NCBI GenBank assembly: GCA_937898445.1
Contig: CALEJY010000249.1
Span: 1 to 8,144 of the forward strand
Length of the DNA: 8,144 nt
Direction: 5' to 3'
Source: an uncultured Candidatus Melainabacteria bacterium
GTDB taxonomy: Bacteria > Cyanobacteriota > Vampirovibrionia > Gastranaerophilales > Gastranaerophilaceae
The notes beneath the pieces are model-generated. The model had not been told where the DNA came from, made no database searches, and saw only the letters and a list, made by a program, of their open reading frames with translations. The position numbers and the translations under genes were made by a program. This document shows positions 1-5,917 of this stretch, piece by piece; the stretch's first letter is position 1; the number at the start of each line of letters is the position of its first letter.

Positions 1-1
1 C

Positions 2-391
2 CAACTTCACCCGTTAGTATGTACAGCGTTCAACGCCGACTTCGACGGTGACCAGATGGCTGTTCACGTTCCATTGTCAATTGAAGCTCAAACAGAAGCA
101 AGAATGTTAATGTTAGCTACAAACAACATCTTAGCTCCAGCAACAGGTAAACCTATTATCACTCCTACACAGGATATGGTATTGGGTATGTATTACTTGA
201 CTATCTTGAAAAATCCTGAAATGGAACCTAAAGGATATTTCTACAACTTCCAAGATGCTATTTCCGCTCTTGAAGTAGGTGTAATTGATCTTCACGACAA
301 AATCGTTGTAAGAGACGAACACGGCGAAAGATTGGAAACAACTGCAGGAAGAATTATCTTCAACGAAGCTGTAAGAAATGCTTTGGCGTAA
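2..391 (+). CDS. rpoC1: RNA polymerase gamma subunit (RpoC1), 3' end only
   Basis: This is the C-terminal 129 residues of the N-terminal half of the split beta' subunit; the reading frame enters from outside the window. The frame opens with QLHPLVCTAFNADFDGDQ, the most conserved stretch of multisubunit RNA polymerases. The three aspartates of NADFDGD (codons at 38, 44 and 50) coordinate the catalytic Mg2+. Downstream, the sequence after DQMAVHVPLS and the KPIITPTQDMVLGMYYLT segment are typical of the family. The protein stops after TTAGRIIFNEAVRNALA, which is where cyanobacterial RpoC1 ends, whereas an unsplit RpoC would continue. An in-frame ATG at 56 lies inside the catalytic motif and is not the start. 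The gene is presumably co-transcribed with an upstream rpoB, which is not in view. The split at this point is a lineage-type arrangement, not a frameshift, because the next gene has its own start and Shine-Dalgarno site. Confidence 0.97.
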   Translation, partial: QLHPLVCTAFNADFDGDQMAVHVPLSIEAQTEARMLMLATNNILAPATGKPIITPTQDMVLGMYYLTILKNPEMEPKGYFYNFQDAISALEVGVIDLHDKIVVRDEHGERLETTAGRIIFNEAVRNALA

Positions 392-395
392 ATAA

Positions 396-422
396 GTCTT
401 TAGGGCAGAAATGCCCTAAGAC
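396..422 (+). promoter_or_regulatory. Hairpin with GAAA tetraloop between rpoC1 and rpoC2
   Basis: Five nt after the rpoC1 stop there is an 11-bp stem closed by a GAAA (GNRA-type) loop at 408-411. The left arm is 396-407 and the right arm 412-422, with a single extra T bulged in the left arm. The stem holds GGGC/GCCC at its apex and is very stable for this AT-rich DNA. No T-run follows (the next bases are AATTAGAAAA), so it does not look like an intrinsic terminator. Inference: it may protect the 3' end of rpoC1 mRNA, mark an RNase processing site, or tune the rpoC1:rpoC2 ratio. The fold is seen directly; the role is not known. Confidence 0.65.
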
Positions 423-452
423 AATTAGAAAAAATGCAATTATTTATTAAAA

Positions 453-458
453 AAGGAT
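453..458 (+). promoter_or_regulatory. Shine-Dalgarno site of rpoC2
   Basis: AAGGAT lies 9 nt upstream of the ATG at 468, in an A/T-rich stretch after the intergenic hairpin. It supports independent translation initiation of rpoC2, hence a true gene split and not a sequencing frameshift. Confidence 0.7.
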
Positions 459-467
459 ATAAGTATA

Positions 468-3400
468 ATGGAAACAACATACACACATGCTAAAAAAACT
501 GTAGATTTCATTAACAAGCAAATGGACAAAAAAGGTTTAAACAATTTGCTTTCACAAATGTATCTAGAGTTTGGCGGAGCAAAAACAGCAGAATTGGCTA
601 ACAGCCTTAAAAATCTCGGCTACAGGTATGCTACAAAATCCGGAACAACTATTTCTATTGCAGACTTACAAGTTCCGGCAATCAAAAAAGAGTTGCTACA
701 AGAAGCTGAATCTGAAATTGAAAAATCAACAAACAGATATTTAAAAGGTGAAATCACCGAAGTAGAAAGATATACAAAGGTTATCGACACTTGGTCTGAA
801 ACAACTGCGAAATTGACTTCTCAGGTAGTTGAAAACTTTGATAGATTGAACCCAGTATATATGATGGCGTTCTCAGGTGCCAGAGGTAACTTATCACAGG
901 TATCTCAGTTGGTAGGTATGAGAGGTTTGATGGCTGACGCACAAGGTCAAATCATCGACTTGCCGATTAAATCAAACTTTAAAGAAGGCTTATCCGTTAC
1001 AGAATACATCATTTCTTCTTATGGTGCAAGAAAAGGGCTTGTAGATACAGCGTTGAAAACAGCCGATTCAGGTTATTTGACAAGACGTTTGGTTGACGTT
1101 GCACAGGATGTAATTATCCGTGCTGACGATTGCCACACTACAAAATCAATTAACATGAAACCTATTACAGATGGCGATAACGTAATTGTTCCTCTAATCG
1201 ACAGATTGTTGGGTAGAACAATTGCAGAAGACATCAAAGACACAGACGGAACAGTTCTTGTTCCTGCTGGAACTACAATGAACAGAGATGATATCAAGAA
1301 GATTTCTCACTTGAAACTTCAAGAATTGAAAGTTCGTTCAGGTTTGACTTGCGGTCTTGAATACGGTATTTGCCAAAAATGTTATGGTTGGGCAATGACA
1401 ACTCAAAAACTTGTTGATATCGGTGAAGCAATCGGTATTATCGCAGCTCAGTCAATCGGTGAACCTGGTACACAGCTTACAATGAGAACATTCCACACAG
1501 GTGGTGCGGTTGGCGTTAAAGATGCAATCAAAGAAGTTATTGCAAAACAAGACGGTGAAGTTATTTCAAGCGTTAAAACAAGAGAATTGAGAACTCGTCA
1601 CGGTGATATCGTAAACATTTCTAACTATGAAACAGATATCGAGTTGAAGGGTGCTAAAAGAACTGAAAAATACCACATTCCTGCTGGATCAACAGTATTC
1701 TTTACAAACGGAATGCAAGTTAAAAAAGGTTTCAAATTGGCTCAATTTGAACCTGCAGCTCAAGGTTCTGGTTCTCGTTTGACAGAAAAAGCTACAAAAG
1801 ATATTACATCTGATTTGTCAGGTGAAGTATTATACGAAGATTTTGTAGCTGATGAAAAGAAAGACAGACAAGGTAACATTTCAAGAACTACAAACAAACA
1901 AGGTATTATTTGGGTTCTTGGTGGTGATGTTTACAACCTTCCTGGTGGTTCAAAAGTTCTTGTAAAAGACGGTCAAGCAATCAAAGAAGGCGAAAAACTT
2001 GCTGAAACATTAACTATTTCTGAACACGGTGGCGAAGTTCGTTTTGGTGAAGATTTAGTTATCGAAGATGTTAAATTTGAAGGCAAAAATATTAAGAAGA
2101 TTGTTCAAGGTAAAGAATTGACAATCGTAATTGCTTCATTGATGCCTGAAAATGCTACATTTGAACAAACTAAGAAAGAACAATTATGGACAGTTGATAA
2201 GACTGGTGAAAAATATATCGTAAAAGCTCCTGTTGATACAACAGTTGAAAACGGTATGATTATTGCCGAACTTATCGACGATGATTGTGCAGTTGCTTCT
2301 TCTGGTGAAATCAGATACGTTGATGTTGAAGTTGACGAAAACCAAATTATTACAAAACCTGGTTCTGTAGTATTTATTCCGGAAGAAATTCACCAAATCA
2401 ATAAAGATTCTTCATTGAAAATGGTTGAAAACGGAACTCACGTTACTGCAGGTACAGAAGTTGTAAAAGACGTATATTGCCACATTGATGGTATTGTTGA
2501 ATTTAAAGAATATAACGATATTATTCACGAAATTACAATTCGTCCTGGTGAAGTTCATACACTTTCAAGCGTTTCTGAACTTAAAGTTGACGAAGGCGAA
2601 GTTGTTAAGAAAGGTACTGTAATTGCTGATGGAATTAAAGCTAAAGAAACTTCTATCATTACAATTATGGATTCTTCAATGGATGATATTGATATTGATG
2701 ATTTGGATGAAGAATTAGATACTAACCTTTCATTGGATGAAGATAGTATTTCTAACCAACCAATTCAAATTCTTGTAAGACCGGTTCAAGTATTGGATGT
2801 TGAACAGAAAAATGTTTCAATCAAATTCAACACATCAGATGAATTGATTGATATTGTTCCTGTTACTCAATTGCAATACAAAGATGGTGCAAGAGTTAGA
2901 AACTTAGATGGTGCAACAATTACAAGAACAAGCTTAGTTCTTCAAATGCAAGGTTACTTGTCACATCTTAAAGGTATGGTAGAACTAGACGAAAAAGACA
3001 ATTTGAGAATTGTTGTTCTTGAAAACTTGATTGTTCGTCGTGAATTTGAAGGCAATGCTAAGACTATGTCTTCACTTCAAACAGAACTTCTTGTAAAAGA
3101 CGGTCAAACAATTGATCCAAAAACGCCGGTTGCAAAAACTCAAGTTCTTGCTATCAATGATGGTGTTGCATCTATTAAAGGTGATAAAGAAGACGCAAGA
3201 AGATTGTTGTTAACAAGTGCTACTTATGAAACAAAAATTTCTGTTAAAGGTAAAGCAAGCGTTAAGAAAGGCGATTTCGTTAGACTTGATGGTGTGTTAG
3301 CTGATAGCGGAGAAACTTCAACTGTTTCAGGTATGGTAACTGCAATTAATAAAGGCGAAATTACAATTAGAAACGGTCGCCCTTACTTGATTAGTCCAGG

Positions 3401-4331
3401 TACAATGTTACAGGTAGAAGCAGGAGCATTGGTTCTACGTGGTGATAACATTGCGACATTGGTATTTGAAAGACAAAAAACAGGCGATATCGTTCAAGGT
3501 CTTCCGAGAGTAGAAGAACTTCTTGAAGGTCGTAAACCTAAAGATTGTGCTATTTTGGCTGAAGAAGACGGTGTTGCAGAAATTGAAACTGATGATGATT
3601 TGCCAAGATTGTTCTTAGTAACTGAAAACGGCAGAACTGAAATCAAATATGCAATTGATGCTAACATTGTTGTTCAAAACAAACAAAAAATCACAAAAGG
3701 TCAACCTTTAACAAGTGGTCCTTTGAACCCACACGACGTAATCAGACTTTGCGGTCCTGAAGCAGCTCAACAATACCTAGTAGACGAAGTACAAAGAGTA
3801 TATCGTTCTCAAGGTGTAGAAATCGCTGATAAACACGTTGAAATCATCGTAAGACAAATGACTAAGAAAGTTAAAATTGTTGATGCAGGTGATACAACAT
3901 TGTTACCAGGTGAACTTGTTGAAATGCAAACATTTGAAAAAGAAAACCATGAAGTTGAAGAAAAAGGTGGAACTCCTGCAACTTGCGAATACATGTTGTT
4001 AGGTATTACAAAAGCATCTTTGAATACTGAAAGCTTCATTTCAGCAGCATCATTCCAAGAAACAACAAGAATCTTGACAGAAGCTGCGGTAGATGGAAAG
4101 AAAGATATGTTGAGAGGTTTGAAAGAAAACGTTATCATCGGTCGTCTAATTCCAGCAGGTACTGGTTTCCATCACCTTTCAAATGCTAACGAAGAAAAAG
4201 AACGTGAAGAAAGAAAACGTGCAGTTGCACAAAGAAATCAAGCTCGTAAACCATCTGCGATTTTGGAAGAAATCGAAGGTATGTTTGGCGCACCTGATTT
4301 CCAATTGGGTAACGATAACGAAGAAAAATAA
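468..4331 (+). CDS. rpoC2: RNA polymerase beta' subunit (RpoC2), cyanobacterial type with large trigger-loop insertion
   Basis: This is the C-terminal half of the split beta' subunit, 1287 residues, close to the size usual for cyanobacterial RpoC2. Residues 1-130 match the region that follows the active-site domain in unsplit RpoC. SGARGNLSQVSQLVGMRGLM (136-155) and the segment to DTALKTADSGYLTRRLVDVAQD (193-214) cover the bridge-helix region. C222, C295, C302 and C305 have the spacing of the second zinc site of beta'. The trigger loop begins at IGEPGTQLTMRTFHTGG (330-346) and resumes at TGDIVQGLPRVEELLEGRKP (1005-1024), leaving about 650 residues of insertion (SI3) between the two halves. 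The C-terminal clamp and jaw segment includes LVDEVQRVYRSQGVEIADKH (1104-1123) and the LLGITKASLNTESFISAASF block (1177-1196), which is strongly conserved. A charged tail (1241-1287) follows. The ATG at 468 is supported by a Shine-Dalgarno site and by alignment with RpoC2 N-termini. It is the last gene of the rpo operon, because an intrinsic terminator follows 16 nt after the stop. Confidence 0.97.
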   Translation: METTYTHAKKTVDFINKQMDKKGLNNLLSQMYLEFGGAKTAELANSLKNLGYRYATKSGTTISIADLQVPAIKKELLQEAESEIEKSTNRYLKGEITEVERYTKVIDTWSETTAKLTSQVVENFDRLNPVYMMAFSGARGNLSQVSQLVGMRGLMADAQGQIIDLPIKSNFKEGLSVTEYIISSYGARKGLVDTALKTADSGYLTRRLVDVAQDVIIRADDCHTTKSINMKPITDGDNVIVPLIDRLLGRTIAEDIKDTDGTVLVPAGTTMNRDDIKKISHLKLQELKVRSGLTCGLEYGICQKCYGWAMTTQKLVDIGEAIGIIAAQSIGEPGTQLTMRTFHTGGAVGVKDAIKEVIAKQDGEVISSVKTRELRTRHGDIVNISNYETDIELKGAKRTEKYHIPAGSTVFFTNGMQVKKGFKLAQFEPAAQGSGSRLTEKATKDITSDLSGEVLYEDFVADEKKDRQGNISRTTNKQGIIWVLGGDVYNLPGGSKVLVKDGQAIKEGEKLAETLTISEHGGEVRFGEDLVIEDVKFEGKNIKKIVQGKELTIVIASLMPENATFEQTKKEQLWTVDKTGEKYIVKAPVDTTVENGMIIAELIDDDCAVASSGEIRYVDVEVDENQIITKPGSVVFIPEEIHQINKDSSLKMVENGTHVTAGTEVVKDVYCHIDGIVEFKEYNDIIHEITIRPGEVHTLSSVSELKVDEGEVVKKGTVIADGIKAKETSIITIMDSSMDDIDIDDLDEELDTNLSLDEDSISNQPIQILVRPVQVLDVEQKNVSIKFNTSDELIDIVPVTQLQYKDGARVRNLDGATITRTSLVLQMQGYLSHLKGMVELDEKDNLRIVVLENLIVRREFEGNAKTMSSLQTELLVKDGQTIDPKTPVAKTQVLAINDGVASIKGDKEDARRLLLTSATYETKISVKGKASVKKGDFVRLDGVLADSGETSTVSGMVTAINKGEITIRNGRPYLISPGTMLQVEAGALVLRGDNIATLVFERQKTGDIVQGLPRVEELLEGRKPKDCAILAEEDGVAEIETDDDLPRLFLVTENGRTEIKYAIDANIVVQNKQKITKGQPLTSGPLNPHDVIRLCGPEAAQQYLVDEVQRVYRSQGVEIADKHVEIIVRQMTKKVKIVDAGDTTLLPGELVEMQTFEKENHEVEEKGGTPATCEYMLLGITKASLNTESFISAASFQETTRILTEAAVDGKKDMLRGLKENVIIGRLIPAGTGFHHLSNANEEKEREERKRAVAQRNQARKPSAILEEIEGMFGAPDFQLGNDNEEK
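1503..3476 (+). other. SI3 insertion within the RpoC2 trigger loop (residues about 346-1003)
   Basis: These are the coding positions of the lineage-specific insertion that interrupts the trigger loop. It shows recurring units of the form V-x-x-G-x-x-V-x-x-G-x-x-(V/L)-A, expected for sandwich-barrel hybrid motifs. Instances near residues 413-426, 499-512, 653-668, 707-721, 804-818, 876-889, 932-945 and 983-996 can be read by eye, and a partial one at 593-600. An acidic linker interrupts the series at 737-760. Boundaries are estimates from the conserved flanks TMRTFHTGG and TGDIVQGLPRV. E. coli has a much shorter insertion at the same place; cyanobacterial ones are of this size. Confidence 0.8.
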
Positions 4332-4347
4332 TGCGTTAAAATATAAT

Positions 4348-4381
4348 AAAAAAGCTCCTCTATTAAAGAGGGGCTTTTTTT
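4348..4381 (+). terminator. Intrinsic terminator after rpoC2
   Basis: An 8-bp stem GCTCCTCT / AGAGGGGC (4354-4361 and 4367-4374, one G-T wobble), with the 5-nt loop ATTAA, is followed directly by seven Ts (4375-4381) and preceded by six As (4348-4353). It begins 16 nt after the rpoC2 stop and should end the rpo transcript. The A-run on the upstream side would also let it act on the opposite strand. Confidence 0.93.
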
Positions 4382-4471
4382 ATAGAAAATTTTCATAAAT
4401 TTTTATTATTTGAAAACTGTTTTCTAAACATATTAATGGATTTGTCAAAAGTTTTGTTAGGTTATTCCGTA

Positions 4472-4477
4472 GATAAT
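4472..4477 (+). promoter_or_regulatory. Possible -10 box for the 54-aa gene
   Basis: GATAAT (one mismatch to TATAAT) ends 19 nt before the ATG at 4497. No -35 hexamer lies at 16-18 bp; TTGTCA at 4442-4447 is too far (24 bp). The position matches the -10 boxes before the genes at 4749 and 5918, which is the main reason for listing it. Predicted transcription start is about 4484, inside the Shine-Dalgarno site, so the exact start is doubtful. Confidence 0.35.
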
Positions 4478-4496
4478 TCTGAAAGGAATTTAGGTT

Positions 4497-4661
4497 ATGG
4501 CTAGAATTATTGAAGGAGAAAGAAGAATTATAAAAATGTCGGTTGACGATGTTTTGAATATTGTGAGAGAATATCAAGAGATTTGTCACAATTCTTGCTG
4601 TTATGAACATACGAGAGAATTGTTAGCAAAGGCGGATTTTTATGTGCCGGAAGATGTGTAA
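4497..4661 (+). CDS. Small protein of unknown function (54 aa)
   Basis: I do not recognise this protein. It reads MARIIEGERRIIKM at the start, runs through an amphipathic, probably helical segment (SVDDVLNIVREYQEI, residues 15-29), then CHNSCCYEH (30-38), and ends TRELLAKADFYVPEDV. The support for a real gene is a good Shine-Dalgarno site, AAAGGA at 4482-4487 with 9 nt spacing. It also occupies the only sizeable space between a terminator and the next promoter, and its codon use (AGA for Arg, GAA for Glu, TTG/TTA for Leu) matches the neighbours. C30, H31, C34, C35 and H38 form a compact Cys/His cluster that could bind a metal, but this is inference. There is no signal peptide or membrane segment, so it is probably cytosolic. 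It is likely transcribed alone; no clear terminator separates it from the next gene. Confidence 0.6.
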   Translation: MARIIEGERRIIKMSVDDVLNIVREYQEICHNSCCYEHTRELLAKADFYVPEDV

Positions 4662-4719
4662 TGTATTTTATCCTAAATTATTCCCCATTTGGGGTTAGAA
4701 AAATTTCCTTTTTATTTTA

Positions 4720-4728
4720 TGCTAAAAT
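4720..4728 (+). promoter_or_regulatory. Extended -10 promoter for the thioredoxin-ccdA pair
   Basis: TGCTAAAAT contains the TG-N extension (4720-4721) and a five-of-six -10 box TAAAAT (4723-4728). No good -35 hexamer is visible at 16-18 bp, which is usual for extended -10 promoters. Predicted start is about 4735, giving a leader of about 14 nt that is largely the Shine-Dalgarno site AAAGGAG (4736-4742). Confidence 0.6.
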
Positions 4729-4748
4729 TACATAGAAAGGAGCTTTTC

Positions 4749-5135
4749 ATGAAAAAGAATATTATCATCATTTCTTTGATTTTTGCTATTCCAATTATGC
4801 TTTATATGGCTTTGACTGCGTCAAATTCTACAACTGCTAAAACTACCGAAACTGGAAAACCTCAAGTTGTAAAATTTACGTCAGCAATGTGCTTAGATTG
4901 TCAAACTATGAATAAAGTTTTTAAAGAGATTTTCCCTAAATATAATGGTGAAATTGTTTTGACAGAAATTCAGGTGCAAGATAGAAACTCTTTCAGCGAT
5001 GAACAAATTAAAAAATATAATGTAACTTTAGTTCCAACAATTATTTTGCTAAATTCTAATGGTCAACAGGTTAGAAGAATTGAGGGAGCTATTCCAAAAG
5101 AACAGATGGACAAATATTTGCAGGAGCTAAAGTAA
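4749..5135 (+). CDS. Membrane-anchored thioredoxin-like protein (DsbD-gamma/TlpA type), CLDC active site
   Basis: The protein has 128 residues. The N-terminus MKKN is followed by a hydrophobic segment (about 5-24) that should act as an uncleaved signal anchor or signal peptide; no lipobox cysteine is seen. Residues about 38-128 form a thioredoxin-fold domain. VVKFTSAMCLDC places the redox pair at C48 and C51, and LVPT at 94-97 supplies the cis-proline (P96) that faces the active site. The segment around CLDCQTMNKVF resembles the C-terminal thioredoxin domain of DsbD more than cytosolic thioredoxin (WCGPC). The domain should sit outside the cytoplasmic membrane and pass electrons to target disulfides, such as those in apocytochrome c or other exported proteins. 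The ATG at 4749 is chosen over an in-frame TTG at 4689 because it has AAAGGAG 6 nt upstream and because the promoter lies between the two. The stop codon directly abuts the ATG of the ccdA-like gene, its likely electron donor. Confidence 0.88.
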   Translation: MKKNIIIISLIFAIPIMLYMALTASNSTTAKTTETGKPQVVKFTSAMCLDCQTMNKVFKEIFPKYNGEIVLTEIQVQDRNSFSDEQIKKYNVTLVPTIILLNSNGQQVRRIEGAIPKEQMDKYLQELK

Positions 5136-5840
5136 ATGGAAAATTATATTAGTCTTTTTACTCAAAACGGCAGTTTGCCGATATTGTTTGCACTTTCATT
5201 TTTAGGTGGTTTGGTTGCGTCAATTTCGCCTTGCTCACTTGCGATGTTGCCGATTATTATTGGTTATATCGGAGGATATTCCAAAGAAAAACCACTTAAA
5301 ACATTTGTGCAATTGTTGTTTTTTGTATTCGGAACGGCGATTGTATTTTCGATAATCGGTATAATTTGTGCGATTACGGGTAAGGTATTTATTTCGTTTG
5401 CAGGCGGATATTTTGGAATATTCCTTGCTGGTATCATTATGGTTATGGGTTTAAAACTGATGGGAGTATTGGATTTTGAACTCCCTGTAATGATTAAGGA
5501 AATGCCTAGAAACGAAGGCACTAATATGTATTTGTACCCGATTTTGTTGGGTGGTGTTTTTGCTTTGGCGGGAACTCCTTGTTCAACTCCGATTTTAGCA
5601 GGGATAATGGCGTTTGCATCGCTTTCTGCAAGTATTTGGCATGCGATAATAATGTTATTTTTGTTCTCTTTAGGTCAAGGTTTAATCTTGATTTTCGCAG
5701 GTTTTTTAACTTCTCATTTGAAAAATTGGAAAGGTTTTTACAAGTTTTCAGACTGGCTTTTAAAAATCAGTGGTGGATTGTTGGTAATCGCTGCGATTTA
5801 TATTTTCTACAAGATTTTTGCTCCGTTAATTATCGGATAA
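5136..5840 (+). CDS. ccdA: CcdA/DsbD-beta family transmembrane thiol-disulfide carrier
   Basis: This is a 234-residue, highly hydrophobic protein with about six membrane segments (roughly 14-42, 56-80, 86-110, 132-158, 164-191 and 207-230), the size and topology of CcdA. The two functional cysteines are visible: C33 in the SPCSLAMLP motif of the first segment and C149 in GTPCSTP of the fourth. They match the pair that shuttles electrons in DsbD. The family takes reducing equivalents from cytosolic thioredoxin and hands them to an extracytoplasmic thioredoxin-like partner, and it is known in cytochrome c maturation (system II) and in general periplasmic reduction. The start codon follows the previous stop with no gap. 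Its Shine-Dalgarno AGGAG (5122-5126) lies inside the upstream gene, so the two are co-transcribed and probably translationally coupled. No terminator is evident after the stop. The family is clear; whether cytochrome c is the target cannot be told here. Confidence 0.9.
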   Translation: MENYISLFTQNGSLPILFALSFLGGLVASISPCSLAMLPIIIGYIGGYSKEKPLKTFVQLLFFVFGTAIVFSIIGIICAITGKVFISFAGGYFGIFLAGIIMVMGLKLMGVLDFELPVMIKEMPRNEGTNMYLYPILLGGVFALAGTPCSTPILAGIMAFASLSASIWHAIIMLFLFSLGQGLILIFAGFLTSHLKNWKGFYKFSDWLLKISGGLLVIAAIYIFYKIFAPLIIG

Positions 5841-5868
5841 TTTTCATGTGATATATCTTTACGTACAG

Positions 5869-5897
5869 TTGAAAAAAACGCCTGTATATCGTATAAT
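5869..5897 (+). promoter_or_regulatory. Near-consensus sigma-70 promoter of ribH
   Basis: TTGAAA (5869-5874), a 17-bp spacer and a perfect TATAAT (5892-5897). This is the best promoter in the window. Predicted start is about 5904, which leaves a 14-nt leader beginning with the Shine-Dalgarno AAAGGAG (5904-5910). The leader has no room for an FMN riboswitch, so ribH should not be under that control from this promoter. Confidence 0.85.
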
Positions 5898-5917
5898 ATG
5901 CTCAAAGGAGAGTAAAA

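Noticed and set aside
389..470. Possible frameshift or disruption of a single rpoC gene
   Set aside because: The break lies at the normal cyanobacterial split point, the gap holds a Shine-Dalgarno site, and the downstream part begins with ATG and an RpoC2-like N-terminus.
3809..4138. 109-codon open frame on the minus strand inside rpoC2
   Set aside because: It lies wholly antisense to a strongly conserved part of RpoC2 and its translation is low-complexity Ser/Val/Ile with no recognisable family; it is a shadow frame.
4380..4610. 76-codon minus-strand frame over the intergenic region
   Set aside because: No Shine-Dalgarno precedes its ATG, the translation is rich in Asn, Phe and Ser as expected from reverse-reading AT-rich DNA, and the plus-strand 54-aa frame has better signals.
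4683..4694. CCCC-ATTT-GGGG hairpin after the 54-aa gene, as a terminator
   Set aside because: Only four GC pairs, and the next bases are TTAGAAAAA and not a T-run. It may pause polymerase but does not meet the pattern of an intrinsic terminator.
4689..4748. Upstream TTG start extending the thioredoxin-like protein by 20 residues
   Set aside because: The promoter -10 box at 4723-4728 lies inside this extension, there is no Shine-Dalgarno before the TTG, and the ATG at 4749 has a strong one and begins a proper signal anchor.
5841..5917. FMN riboswitch or terminator ahead of ribH
   Set aside because: The gap is 77 nt and the predicted leader 14 nt, too short for an FMN aptamer. The TTTTCA/TGAAAA arms (5841-5846, 5870-5875) are AT-only and 23 nt apart.
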